From Hyphomonadaceae bacterium (lineage in GTDB: Bacteria; Pseudomonadota; Alphaproteobacteria; Caulobacterales; Aquidulcibacteraceae), in contig JAHBYF010000004.1 in the NCBI GenBank assembly GCA_019636095.1, forward strand, positions 474,501 through 538,500: DNA of 64,000 nt. The letters run 5' to 3'. This document shows positions 23,694 to 31,944 of this stretch, in pieces. Each line of letters starts with the position of its first letter. The first letter of the stretch is position 1. The notes under the pieces were generated by a model. That model ran no database searches. It saw only the letters and a list, made by a program, of their open reading frames with translations, and had not been told where the DNA came from. The position numbers and the translations under genes were made by a program.

Positions 23694-24317
23694 TCAATCT
23701 TTGCGGGCCGCGCCGATGAGGCCCTTGAGCAAGAGGCCGGTTACGAAGTCTGCCGCAGCGTCAATATCGTGCGGCGAACGGCGCAACATGGCCGACCCCA
23801 CCTCTTGCGCGATGCCGATGCAGGCGCAAGCCAGATAATCAGCATCGACGCGTGGCGCGTCGCCATGGGCGATCGCATCTTCGAGGCTTTGACGGACTTC
23901 CTGGTAAACAGCCGTCATTTCCGGCGTGTCCATGCGCAAGATGTGCGGGCGCCGCTCTTCGATGGGGCGGCCTTCGAGGAGGTTGTCCTGCACAATGAAA
24001 TGGAAATAGGCGACAAAGGCGGAGTGGAGATAATCTTCGAAGCTTCTGGCGTTTTCGCGCGCCATGCGCAGGATCGGCCGGAAGCGCCGCGCACCGTCGT
24101 CCGCCAGCGCATCGAAAACTTCTTCCTTCGACTTGAAGTAATTGTAGAAGGTGCCGCTCGCGAGATCGGTGCCGCGAATGATGTCGCGCACTGTCGCGGC
24201 TTCATAGCCGAGCTCCGCGAACACGCCGCGCGCCGCGACCAAAATCGCTTGCCGGTTCGCGACCTTGGTCTTCTCCCGCTTCCCTATTGGCTCGACGTTC
24301 GACGTCGTTTGGCTCAT
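23694..24317 (-). CDS. TetR/AcrR family regulator
   Basis: A 207-residue TetR-type repressor. Residues 20-70 form the HTH domain, with TVRDIIRGTDLASGTFYNYF as the recognition part and the typical FKSKEEVF ending. The ligand-binding C-terminal domain is helical and has no recognised signature. It starts the minus-strand run TetR, esterase, UMF1 transporter and is divergent from two thioesterase genes. Two overlapping palindromes in the shared 102-base region are candidate operators. The regulated set may therefore be both arms; a fatty-acyl or ester ligand is a guess from neighbours. Confidence 0.88.
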   Translation of the reverse strand: MSQTTSNVEPIGKREKTKVANRQAILVAARGVFAELGYEAATVRDIIRGTDLASGTFYNYFKSKEEVFDALADDGARRFRPILRMARENARSFEDYLHSAFVAYFHFIVQDNLLEGRPIEERRPHILRMDTPEMTAVYQEVRQSLEDAIAHGDAPRVDADYLACACIGIAQEVGSAMLRRSPHDIDAAADFVTGLLLKGLIGAARKD

Positions 24318-24349
24318 CTTCTGCCCCGGATGACTCTCTGGTCATACCA

Positions 24350-24373
24350 CGTCACAAAAGTGACGAAACGTCA
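24350..24373. promoter_or_regulatory. candidate TetR operator: two overlapping palindromes
   Basis: CGTCAC-AAAA-GTGACG (24350-24365) and TGACG-AAA-CGTCA (24361-24373) are both perfect inverted repeats and share GTGACG/TGACG. They lie between the divergent tetR and thioesterase starts, where an autoregulatory TetR operator would be expected. Binding is inferred from position and symmetry only. Confidence 0.5.
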
Positions 24374-24419
24374 ACTTGCGACAATGGCCGGGCGCGCCGG
24401 GCGCTGGTAGCACCCTCCC

Positions 24420-24914
24420 ATGAGCGACGATCCAACCTCCTATGCCTCGCCTGGCGATGACCCGCTGCAGCGGGTGCGGGCGATGATCCAGTTCACCCCA
24501 CAAGCCAAGGCGCTGGGGATGGAAGTGACCAAGATCGAAACGGCGCGGGTTTGGGGGCTCGTGCCCTATCGCGAAGAGTTCGTCGGCGATCCGGAGACCG
24601 GTGTCATAGCCGGCGGCGTGATCACGACGTTTCTCGACACGCTTTGCGGCACAGCGGCGGTTGCCGCGATGGAGCATCCGACAACCGTCGCCACCATCGA
24701 TCTGCGCATCGACTACATGCGCCCGGCGACGCCGCAGAAGAGCGTGCTGGCCGAGGCGCATTGCTACAAGCTTGGCCGAAGCGTCGCGTTCGTGCGCGCT
24801 GTGGCTTACGACGACACGCCAGATAATCCGATCGCGCACGTGGCGGCGGCATTCATGGTCAATTCGAATAATGGTCGAAAGTTCGGCGCGAACTTGCGGA
24901 CGAAGAAGTCATGA
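24420..24914 (+). CDS. PaaI-type hotdog-fold thioesterase (first of pair)
   Basis: A 164-residue hotdog thioesterase. Typical features: a central helix region GGVITTFLDTLCGTAAVAAM with the expected position for the catalytic Asp (LDT), and the strand ATIDLRIDYMRPATPQKSVL, which matches the PaaI/DUF4442 signature (DLRIDYMRP). Such enzymes hydrolyse acyl-CoA esters. It is divergent from the tetR gene, with the candidate operator between, and overlaps the next thioesterase gene by ATGA. The tandem pair may form a heteromer or act on different acyl-CoAs. Confidence 0.88.
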   Translation: MSDDPTSYASPGDDPLQRVRAMIQFTPQAKALGMEVTKIETARVWGLVPYREEFVGDPETGVIAGGVITTFLDTLCGTAAVAAMEHPTTVATIDLRIDYMRPATPQKSVLAEAHCYKLGRSVAFVRAVAYDDTPDNPIAHVAAAFMVNSNNGRKFGANLRTKKS

Positions 24915-25342
24915 GCGAGACGCCGCAACAACGTGTCGCCGCTGCGATCGAGCGCGTGCCGTATGCGCGCTTTCTTGGGATACGCGCGGAGCTTAAGGGC
25001 GATGAGCTGACGTTGATCATGCCGTTTAGCCAGCATTTGATCGGCAACCCGCTCTTGCCGGCCTTGCATGGCGGGGTTGTGGGCGCGTTGTTGGAGGTCA
25101 CGGCGCTGACGCAGCTGGCGATTGCATCGAAGAGCGAGCGCTTTCCGAAGACGGTGGATATCGGGATCGACTATCTACGCTCGGGACGACCCGTGGATAC
25201 CTACGCGCGGGCGAAGGTCGTAAAGATCGGGCGGCGTATCGCGAACGTGCAGGCGGAAGCGTGGCAAGGCGAGCGGACGCAGCCGATCGCCACCCTGCAC
25301 GGCCACTTCATGACGCCGGAGACGGAAGACGCGACGGCGTGA
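24911..25342 (+). CDS. PaaI-type hotdog-fold thioesterase (second of pair)
   Basis: A 143-residue hotdog thioesterase, related to but shorter than the upstream one. The helix GGVVGALLEVTALTQLAIAS carries Glu where the first protein has Asp, and TVDIGIDYLRSGRPVDTYAR is the matching strand motif. The ATG overlaps the upstream stop (ATGA), so the two are co-translated. The change from Asp to Glu in the helix fits the two alternative catalytic acids known in the superfamily and suggests different specificity. Confidence 0.88.
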   Translation: MSETPQQRVAAAIERVPYARFLGIRAELKGDELTLIMPFSQHLIGNPLLPALHGGVVGALLEVTALTQLAIASKSERFPKTVDIGIDYLRSGRPVDTYARAKVVKIGRRIANVQAEAWQGERTQPIATLHGHFMTPETEDATA

Positions 25343-25344
25343 GC

Positions 25345-25764
25345 ATGACGAATCAACGGCGGCAAATTGACGATGCTCTTCGACGCCAACGTTGGCAGTC
25401 GTTTGCGTCCGATGTTCGAGGTGGTTGGTGGATTGCTGTTTTCCTGATCGCCCTAATCGCAACAGCGGGCTACTGGGTCGCATCGCCGCGACGGGAAGTT
25501 GATAGAGTCTTTGGCATTCTGACGTCCGCCCACATGCCCTCCAGCGAGACCGGTGGAGATCCGATATACGCCACCGCGCGCCTGGAAGACGGCGATCTTG
25601 TTTCAGTCGTCCTTCCGGCTGACATGCCATATCTCAGCGCTAGATTCATGGAGTTGCGCGTCATTCGTCGCGATTGGTGGCCCAGAACACGAAGCTACCA
25701 ATTTGTGCGTTATGTTGATGCGCCGCCTGCTAATTCAACACTCCAAATAGATAGAGCAAAATAA
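25345..25764 (+). CDS. single-pass membrane protein of unknown function
   Basis: A 139-residue protein. Residues 1-28 are basic and polar; a membrane helix follows at about 29-47 (WWIAVFLIALIATAGYWVAS); the remaining 90 residues are extracytoplasmic and beta-rich (DPIYATARLEDGDLVSVVLP). No family recognised. ATG 25345 is chosen; GTG 25339 is an alternative that would overlap the thioesterase stop as GTGA, the pattern common in this genome. Its 3' end is antisense to the 30-residue microprotein gene at 25730-25822. Confidence 0.65.
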   Translation: MTNQRRQIDDALRRQRWQSFASDVRGGWWIAVFLIALIATAGYWVASPRREVDRVFGILTSAHMPSSETGGDPIYATARLEDGDLVSVVLPADMPYLSARFMELRVIRRDWWPRTRSYQFVRYVDAPPANSTLQIDRAK

Positions 25765-25822
25765 TCACCGGCAGCGGGATGCCGATGACCCAGAGAACAC
25801 AACCTTTGCCGAGTTCACCCAC
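25730..25822 (-). CDS. 30-residue membrane microprotein
   Basis: A short gene starting with GTG at 25822 and ending with TAG at 25730-25732. The product reads GELGKGCVLWVIGIPLP then VIILLYLFGVLN: a short polar start, one cysteine and a single membrane helix containing a proline kink. The ribosome site GAGGAG (25831-25836) is ideal at eight bases and overlaps the stop of the upstream membrane-protein gene 25835-26485, so the two are translationally linked. It overlaps antisense the end of 25345-25764. The near-perfect ribosome site and the wholly hydrophobic reading frame make chance unlikely. Function unknown. Confidence 0.7.
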   Translation of the reverse strand: MGELGKGCVLWVIGIPLPVIILLYLFGVLN

Positions 25823-25834
25823 AATGCATTCTCC

Positions 25835-26485
25835 TCAAACTTTTGGCGTCGATTGATAGGGAACGGCATCGTCAAGACGCGGACGGGCTTCCCACTTCGG
25901 ATGATGGGCGCCGAGCCAACCGCCGGCGATCGAACCGGCAAGACCAAGCGATAGCGCGCCCACTGTCCACCATGAGAGCGCGGCGAGCGCGTCTGCGGTG
26001 TCTCCCGCGGTGGCGAGGTCAGCGGGATTGGCGCCCTGCCCGTCGGTTGCATCGCTCAACTCACCGATGGTTTCGGCAACGCCCGATGGAAGCGCATCAC
26101 CGCTCACGGCTTGGCCTGCGGCAAAGGCTGCGAGCGTTACTGCGACGGCCACAGCGAAGGCCCAGACGAGGAAGCCTGTGAGCAAGCCTCCGAAGTGATC
26201 CGGATAGCGCGCACTGCGCGAGGCGATGTAGGCGCCAGTTTGGAACGCAACGAGCTGCGCGAACATCACGTAGAGCCCGCCGCCAATTGAGATGGTCTCG
26301 TCCTGGCTGTTGATCTCATAGGGATTGAAGGCTGCAGCGCCGATGGCGAGCCCCAATACATTGAGCAGGAAAGCGATTGCGATGGCAGCAACGGCGCCCG
26401 CGACAATTGTCGGCCATTGCACAAGCGGATGCGCGTAATGGCGCCCAGTCACCGTGTAGTCGGGATCAAATCTGTAAGCGATCAT
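25835..26485 (-). CDS. multi-pass membrane protein of unknown function
   Basis: A 216-residue protein with three to four membrane segments: QWPTIVAGAVAAIAIAFLLN, GGLYVMFAQLVAFQTGAYIA, LTGFLVWAFAVAVAVTLAAF and a C-terminal WWTVGALSLGLAGSIAGGWL. The layout resembles alphaproteobacterial proteins loosely annotated as PhnA-like, but the name gives no function. It is followed 12 bases later by the 30-residue microprotein, whose ribosome site overlaps this gene's stop region. The two may form one membrane complex. Confidence 0.72.
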   Translation of the reverse strand: MIAYRFDPDYTVTGRHYAHPLVQWPTIVAGAVAAIAIAFLLNVLGLAIGAAAFNPYEINSQDETISIGGGLYVMFAQLVAFQTGAYIASRSARYPDHFGGLLTGFLVWAFAVAVAVTLAAFAAGQAVSGDALPSGVAETIGELSDATDGQGANPADLATAGDTADALAALSWWTVGALSLGLAGSIAGGWLGAHHPKWEARPRLDDAVPYQSTPKV

Positions 26486-26599
26486 GGCGTATCTCCGACC
26501 GACGAAGTGTCAGGCCGGTAACGAGATGCGCAGCGCTTAGTTCCGTTTAGCGCGCACGATTCCGCCAGCACGCGAAAGGATTGCGGTTCCCGCTCGCGG

Positions 26600-27478
26600 T
26601 CAGGCCGCCTGCTTGCGGTGTGTCAGTGCGGCGAAGTCGCTGAGCAGCGATTCCGTCAAGCTTGCGGGCTTGAACGGCAGGCCCGCTATCTCGCGCACGG
26701 GCGTAATCTCAGCCGCTGAGCCGGTCAGGAAGCATTCGCTGAAACCAGCCAGTTCGTTCGGCCAGATAGCGCGTTCCACGACTTCAATGCCGCGCGCTTT
26801 GGCGAGACCAATGACGGTTTGACGCGTGATGCCGTTCAAGAAACAGTCCGGTGTCGGCGTGTGCAGCACGCCGTCCTTCACAAAGAAAATGTTGGCGCCA
26901 GTGCCTTCAGCGATCTGGCCGCGCCAGTCGAACATCATGGCGTCATCGAAGCCCGCATCGGTCGCGGCGTGGCGCGAGAGCGTGCAGATCATGTAGAGGC
27001 CGGCGGCCTTCGAGTTGCACGGCGCGGTGTCGGGCGCAGGCCGGCGCCAGGGCGCGATCATCAGGCGCACGCCCTTCATCTTGTCGGCGAAGTAATCGCC
27101 CCACACCCAGGAGGCGACTGCGACGTGGACGTCGTCGCGCTTGGCCGAGACGCCCATCTGCTCGGAGCCGCGCCAAGCAACGACACGCATGTAGCAATTC
27201 GGCGTCTTCTGGCGCGACACCAATTCGGCTTTGACGCGATCAAGCTCTTCGGCGCTGTAGGGAAGTTTGAAGCCAAGCAGCCGCGCTGATGTATGAAGGC
27301 GTTCGCTGTGTTCGCGGCTTTTGAAGATCACCCCATCGTAGGCGCGCTCCCCCTCGAACACGGCGGAGGCGTAGTGCATGGCGTGCGTGAGGACATGGAC
27401 GCGGGCGTCGCGATGCGGGATGAATTCGCCGTCCATCCACATCCAACCATCGCGATCGTCGAAAGACTGCGCCGCCAT
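26600..27478 (-). CDS. ilvE: branched-chain amino acid aminotransferase
   Basis: A fold-type IV PLP aminotransferase, 292 residues, catalysing the last step of valine, leucine and isoleucine synthesis and the first step of their breakdown. The N-terminal WMWMDGEFIPHRDARVHVLT and VFEGERAYDG motifs are typical; Lys157 in PCNSKAAGLY is the PLP lysine, and the Glu of AEGTGANIFF binds the pyridine nitrogen. The ATG follows AGAGGAGGAACGG, a very strong ribosome site. It is divergent from the response regulator gene. Confidence 0.93.
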   Translation of the reverse strand: MAAQSFDDRDGWMWMDGEFIPHRDARVHVLTHAMHYASAVFEGERAYDGVIFKSREHSERLHTSARLLGFKLPYSAEELDRVKAELVSRQKTPNCYMRVVAWRGSEQMGVSAKRDDVHVAVASWVWGDYFADKMKGVRLMIAPWRRPAPDTAPCNSKAAGLYMICTLSRHAATDAGFDDAMMFDWRGQIAEGTGANIFFVKDGVLHTPTPDCFLNGITRQTVIGLAKARGIEVVERAIWPNELAGFSECFLTGSAAEITPVREIAGLPFKPASLTESLLSDFAALTHRKQAA

Positions 27479-27514
27479 CCGTTCCTCCTCTATGATCGGA
27501 CCTTGCCGATCCGC

Positions 27515-27634
27515 TGCGCCGGTGGGATTGTGCGGCGCAACAGGGTTGGTTTTCCGAGGTATTGTGTGTCTCGCGGCATGATTGTCAACGAACCCGGACT
27601 TGGCCTAGCAAGAGATGCCTGCCTTTCGGGCATC
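27515..27634. promoter_or_regulatory. divergent region with two hairpins between ilvE and response regulator gene
   Basis: TGCGCCG (27515-27521) pairs with CGGCGCA (27533-27539), just upstream of ilvE on its own strand. GATGCC (27614-27619) pairs with GGCATC (27629-27634), upstream of the response regulator. Both are short stems with loops of nine to eleven bases and could be leader structures. Evidence is structural only. Confidence 0.25.
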
Positions 27635-27684
27635 GCGGGTTATCTTGTGCCCCTGTGCGGCCATCTTTGCCGGGGCCGCCGCAT

Positions 27685-28392
27685 ATGAATGCCGCGCCCG
27701 CCTTCGACGCCCTCGACCGGCCGCCGCATCTGCTCTTGGTCGATGACGATGACCGCATTCGCGAATTGCTGAAGAAGTACCTGTCGCAGGCGGGCGCGCG
27801 CGTCTCGGCCGCGGCGGACGCGGCAGGGGCGCGAAAGCTTCTGGACGGGATGGATTTCGACCTCTTGATCCTCGATGTGATGATGCCGGTTGAAGACGGC
27901 TTCTCGCTGGCGGAGAGCGTGCGGAAGACGTCGAAGGTCCCAATTGTACTGCTGACGGCGCGCGGGCTAGCCGAAGATCGCATCCGCGGGCTTTCGATCG
28001 GCGCCGACGATTATGTGCCGAAGCCGTTTGAGCCGGCGGAGCTTACGCTACGCATCAACGCCATCCTACGCCGTACGCTCGCAACCCGCGGCGAAGCCCC
28101 TGAGATCGTCACCTTCGGGCCATTCAGCTTCAACGGCGCGCGCGGGGAACTCGCGCGCGAAGGCGCGACCGTGCGCCTCACCGAAGCTGAAGTCGCCTTG
28201 TTACGGATCCTCGCTACGCGTCCCGGTGAAGTCGTCAGCCGCGAAGAACTCGCAAAGCGAACCGGCGCGGGCCTTGAACGTTCCGTGGATGTGCAGGTGA
28301 CGCGGTTGCGGCGGAAAGTGGAAGCGGACCCACGCGCGCCGGTCTTTCTGCAAACGGTGCGCGGTGTGGGTTACAGATTGGCGGCGGATTGA
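27685..28392 (+). CDS. OmpR-family response regulator
   Basis: A 235-residue two-component transcription factor. Receiver domain residues 14-130: acidic residues Asp20-Asp22, phosphoacceptor Asp64 (LILDVMMP), Thr91 and Lys113 (PKPFEPAEL). The C-terminal winged helix from about 140 ends with the usual VTRLRRKVEADPRAP and GVGYRLAAD. ATG at 27685 begins the receiver with a ten-residue lead. Its stop overlaps the ATG of the kinase gene (TGATG), so they form a cognate pair. Target genes are not evident; ilvE is divergent. Confidence 0.93.
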   Translation: MNAAPAFDALDRPPHLLLVDDDDRIRELLKKYLSQAGARVSAAADAAGARKLLDGMDFDLLILDVMMPVEDGFSLAESVRKTSKVPIVLLTARGLAEDRIRGLSIGADDYVPKPFEPAELTLRINAILRRTLATRGEAPEIVTFGPFSFNGARGELAREGATVRLTEAEVALLRILATRPGEVVSREELAKRTGAGLERSVDVQVTRLRRKVEADPRAPVFLQTVRGVGYRLAAD

Positions 28393-29735
28393 TGGACGCG
28401 TCGCCAAAACCGCGGATGCGCTTTCGCGACGTCCTGCCGAAGGGTCTCTACTGGCGCACATTGCTGATCATCGTGGCGCCAGCGGCGTTGCTTCAGCTGA
28501 TCATCACACTCGTCTTCTTGGACGATCACTGGCAAGCCACGTCAAAACGCATGAGTCAGGGCGTCGCGGCGGATGTCGCGCTTATTATCCAACTCTACGA
28601 ACGCAATCCGACAGCAGAAAATTTCGAGCAATTGCGTGAATATGCGATGCGGCCGCTGCGCTTGGAGATCGATTTGCAGCCCGGCGCAGAATTGGCCATC
28701 CCGCGCTGTCGCGCCTGGGGCTCGACACTAGACCGCTACCTGCTGCGGTCGCTGCAGACCGACATCAACCGCGAAGTTTTCTACGATTCCACCTGCCCCG
28801 GCCCGCAAGTGATCATTCGCGTGCCGATTGAAAACGGCGTGTTGCAATTGAAAGCTTACCGGGATCGCGTGCAGGCTCGATCAGGGCCGCTGTTTGTGGC
28901 GTGGATTTCAGGAGCGACGATCTTTCTCATCGTCGTGTCGGTGATCTTTATTCGCAATCAGGTGCGGCCGATTGAAAACCTTGCCGACGCGATGGAGCGC
29001 TTCGGACGCGGCGAAGACACAGGCTACATCCGCGCACGCGGTGCGCGGGAGGTGCGTGGCGCGACTTTAGCATTTCAGGATATGCGCCAGCGAATACGAA
29101 AACACATAGACCAGCGCTCACAATTGCTGGCCGGCGTCAGTCACGATCTGCGGACGCCGCTGACGCGATTGAAGCTGCAATTGGCGATGATGCCGCAATC
29201 ACCCGAGATCGACGACATCAAGCGCGATCTTGCTGAGATGGAGCAGACGCTCGATGAATATCTCGCGTTCGCCAAAGGCATCTCGGACGAAACGCCGGAA
29301 CTCGTCGACATAACGCAGGCTGTCACCGAACTTATCGCCGACGCTGCACGTGGCGGCGCTGACGTCGCCACTATAGGCGAACAAGCAAAAGTCGCGATGC
29401 CAGGCCGCGCGCGCGCTCTGAAACGTTGCCTTGCGAACCTCATCGACAACGCTGCCGCACACGGTGACCGCGTCCGGGTCGCCGTTTCGAGCACGGACCA
29501 ATTCATCACCGTCAGCGTCGATGATAACGGTCCGGGAATTCCAGAAGAACTCTACGAAGAGGCGTTTCGCCCCTTCTCGCGTCTGGATGAAACGCGGTCG
29601 CGTAACCAGAAAGGCGTGGGCCTTGGGCTTGCCATCGCACGAGATGTCGCGCGCAGCCATGGCGGCGATATTCTGTTGAGCCGCAGTCCCTTGGGCGGTC
29701 TGCGCGCATCGCTGCGATTGCCGCGTCCCGCATAG
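28392..29735 (+). CDS. EnvZ-type sensor histidine kinase
   Basis: A 447-residue membrane kinase, the partner of the upstream regulator. Helix 1 is near residues 22-43 (LIIVAPAALLQLIITLVFL), a periplasmic sensor of about 110 residues follows, and helix 2 is near 166-186 (FVAWISGATIFLIVVSVIFI). A HAMP domain follows. The H-box is LLAGVSHDLRTPLTRLK with His251; N-box LIDNAAAHGDRV, G1 DDNGPGIPEE and G2 GVGLGLAI complete the ATPase domain. Start ATG 28392 (TGATG overlap) is preferred; TTG 28389 is possible. The stimulus is unknown. Confidence 0.93.
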   Translation: MDASPKPRMRFRDVLPKGLYWRTLLIIVAPAALLQLIITLVFLDDHWQATSKRMSQGVAADVALIIQLYERNPTAENFEQLREYAMRPLRLEIDLQPGAELAIPRCRAWGSTLDRYLLRSLQTDINREVFYDSTCPGPQVIIRVPIENGVLQLKAYRDRVQARSGPLFVAWISGATIFLIVVSVIFIRNQVRPIENLADAMERFGRGEDTGYIRARGAREVRGATLAFQDMRQRIRKHIDQRSQLLAGVSHDLRTPLTRLKLQLAMMPQSPEIDDIKRDLAEMEQTLDEYLAFAKGISDETPELVDITQAVTELIADAARGGADVATIGEQAKVAMPGRARALKRCLANLIDNAAAHGDRVRVAVSSTDQFITVSVDDNGPGIPEELYEEAFRPFSRLDETRSRNQKGVGLGLAIARDVARSHGGDILLSRSPLGGLRASLRLPRPA

Positions 29736-29773
29736 GCCCTGTGGATAAAAACCTCTTCAGGTGCGCGCGCTGC

Positions 29774-29799
29774 TAGCGCCAAACCCCCGATTGGCGCTA
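29774..29799. terminator. 9-bp hairpin downstream of histidine kinase gene
   Basis: TAGCGCCAA (29774-29782) and TTGGCGCTA (29791-29799) form a perfect nine-base-pair stem with the loop ACCCCCGA. It lies between the kinase stop and the start of the Hsp70-like gene, so it could separate the two transcription units. No T-run follows. Confidence 0.45.
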
Positions 29800-29827
29800 A
29801 GCGCCGCAGCGTCGTATAGGGCATGTG

Positions 29828-31195
29828 ATGGACGATACCGGCGAACGCGATTGGACCTCCCGGGCGAGGATTTGCATCGACTTCGGAACAGCTTTGTCGA
29901 AGGCGGCGATCTGCCTGGACCCAATGTTGCCACTGGAAGTTGGGGTGAAGCCGCTGCCGATCGGCGCCATCTCCGGCGCCGAGCATCCGTTGCTGACGCC
30001 CTCGGTGCTCTATGTCGACGACGGGCGGGTTTATTTCGGGCCACATGCGCTGCAGCATGCCCATCGCGGCGTCGACACCGCGCGCGACCCGCTGATTTCG
30101 TTCAAGACGGTGCTGGGCGCCACCAATGTGCAGGACGCACTGCAAACCAAGCTGCGCCCATCGATGGACCCGACTGGCACATTCAAGCACCGCGACGCGC
30201 TCGTGCTCTACATCGCCTATCTCGACCAACTCATCCGCGAGGCGCTCGATCTCGCACCGAACATGCCGAGCGGCGTGATCAATGCGAAGCGTCGCTATAC
30301 GAGCCCAGTGTGGCGCCCGGGCAGCGGCATCGATCAATCCTTTGAGGCGATCTTTAACGAAGCCGCCACTGTTTCGCAGATGCTCGGGCGCCAGTTCCTG
30401 CTGCAAGGCGAAGGAATCTCGATCGCACAGTGCAAACAGGCGCTCGATCGTGCGGCGGCCGCGCCCGGCAACGGTAATCTCGAGACAGGTATCTTCGAGC
30501 CGCACGCGGCGGCGGCGGCGGCCCTGGCGTTTACGTCGCAACCGACGCGCTTCGTCATCGTTCTCGATATCGGCGCCGGCACCAACGACATCGCCGCGTT
30601 TGATTTTGACGAGAGCGTCGAACCGCCGTCGCTCAGCGAAGTCAAAGAAGCGCGCCAATGCAGCGCTCTTGCGGGCGACGAAGTCGATCGCATCCTCATC
30701 GAACTCATCCTGCGCAAGGCAGGGTTTGACCGCAACAACCCCGATGACATGCGCACCTTGCGCGCCGCACGCCTCACGGCGCGCGACTTGAAGAAGGACA
30801 TCTTCCGGCACGGCAAATGCACAATGCGGGTTGGGCGAAAGCAGATCACCGTGGTCGCCAAGGAATTGGCCGAAGATCCGAACTTCCGGACCTACCAGCA
30901 GGCGCTGGCGCAAACGATCGCGGCCAGCCTGCGTGTTGTCGGGCAACGCGCGCAATCAGTCGGGGCGACCACGATTGACGTTGTGCTCGCGGGTGGCGGT
31001 TCGCACCTGCCCTTCCTGCCAGCGCTCGTGCAACACGCGGGCAATAGCGTTGCGCCGGGCGTGCAACTGCGCATCGGCGCGCTCTCACCCGCCAACCCGC
31101 TATACACCAGCATTGATACTTCGCTCCGCGAAGTCTTCCCGCAGATCGCCATGGCAGTCGGCGGGGCGCTGGTGGAGATGATGCCGGCGCGATGA
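29828..31195 (+). CDS. stand-alone Hsp70/actin-fold ATPase
   Basis: A 455-residue protein with the actin/Hsp70 nucleotide-binding fold and little else. Phosphate-1 motif CIDFGTALSK (IDFGT at 17-21), phosphate-2 LDIGAGTNDIAAFDF (Asp247), adenosine motif LAGGGSHLPFL (GGGS at 389-392). The middle AGDEVDRILIELIL matches the DnaK GDDFD-like helix, and LTARDLKKDIFRHG follows as in Hsp70. There is no substrate-binding domain after the ATPase, so a DnaK chaperone cycle is unlikely. ATG 29828 is used; GTG 29825 is possible. It overlaps queE by ATGA. Function unknown. Confidence 0.82.
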   Translation: MDDTGERDWTSRARICIDFGTALSKAAICLDPMLPLEVGVKPLPIGAISGAEHPLLTPSVLYVDDGRVYFGPHALQHAHRGVDTARDPLISFKTVLGATNVQDALQTKLRPSMDPTGTFKHRDALVLYIAYLDQLIREALDLAPNMPSGVINAKRRYTSPVWRPGSGIDQSFEAIFNEAATVSQMLGRQFLLQGEGISIAQCKQALDRAAAAPGNGNLETGIFEPHAAAAAALAFTSQPTRFVIVLDIGAGTNDIAAFDFDESVEPPSLSEVKEARQCSALAGDEVDRILIELILRKAGFDRNNPDDMRTLRAARLTARDLKKDIFRHGKCTMRVGRKQITVVAKELAEDPNFRTYQQALAQTIAASLRVVGQRAQSVGATTIDVVLAGGGSHLPFLPALVQHAGNSVAPGVQLRIGALSPANPLYTSIDTSLREVFPQIAMAVGGALVEMMPAR

Positions 31196-31944
31196 GCGCT
31201 CAGCTCAAGCTCGCGCGCAACGATGAGGGCGAGCCGGAGATATTCCGCTCTATCCAAGGTGAAGGTCCCGCGATTGGCAGGCCGCGGACGTTTGTGCGCC
31301 TCTCCGGCTGCAATCTGCACTGCGTATGGTGCGATACGGCTTACACTTGGAACTGGACCGGCACGCCGTTTGAACACGAGAGCCGCAAGAAGTTCGATCC
31401 AAGCGCCGAGATGATCAAGCTCAGCGCCGTCGATGCGGCTGCGTTGATTCGCGCGCTGCCGAGCGAAGGCGTCGTCATCACCGGCGGGGAGCCATTGCTG
31501 CAAATGGATGCGCTGGTCGAGGTGATTGATGCGTTGCGCGCGCACGATCCTCGGCGTCTCGTTGAAATTGAGACCAACGGTTCGATTGCGCCCAGTGACG
31601 GGCTGATTGATCGGATCCACTCTTTCGTGGTGTCGCCAAAGCTGGCGCATTCAGGGAATGATGCGAACTTGGCGCTGAAGCCAGACGTATTGCGCCGCTA
31701 CGCGCAGCTTCCGACCGCTGTTCTGAAGTTTGTGGCGAAGGATGCGGGTGACATCGAAACGGCGGCTGAAATCGCGGATCGCTACGGCTTTCCGGCGCAG
31801 CGCATTTACATCATGCCGGAAGGCACAACATCGGATGAGCTTCGAACGCGCGGTTCAGCGCTGATCGACGCAACAATTGCGCACGGCTTCAACTATTCCG
31901 ATCGCCTGCACATCCATCTGTTCGGACAAAGGCGCGGCGTTTAG
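31192..31944 (+). CDS. queE: 7-carboxy-7-deazaguanine synthase (QueE)
   Basis: A radical-SAM enzyme of 250 residues that makes 7-carboxy-7-deazaguanine from 6-carboxy-tetrahydropterin, in the queuosine/deazapurine pathway. The cluster motif is Cys40-x3-Cys44-x2-Cys47 ([16 protein letters not shown]). Other QueE features: [16 protein letters not shown] near the N-terminus, ITGGEPLLQ, and [10 protein letters not shown]. No queC, queD or queF lies in this window. It overlaps the Hsp70-like gene (ATGA) and shares the stop TTAG with the convergent dioxygenase gene. Confidence 0.93.
   Translation: MSAQLKLARNDEGEPEIFRSIQGEGPAIGRPRTFVRLSGCNLHCVWCDTAYTWNWTGTPFEHESRKKFDPSAEMIKLSAVDAAALIRALPSEGVVITGGEPLLQMDALVEVIDALRAHDPRRLVEIETNGSIAPSDGLIDRIHSFVVSPKLAHSGNDANLALKPDVLRRYAQLPTAVLKFVAKDAGDIETAAEIADRYGFPAQRIYIMPEGTTSDELRTRGSALIDATIAHGFNYSDRLHIHLFGQRRGV

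Noticed and set aside
29552-30955. 467-codon minus-strand frame over the histidine kinase and Hsp70-like genes
   Set aside because: It spans two genes with clear motifs on the other strand and has no domain signature of its own.
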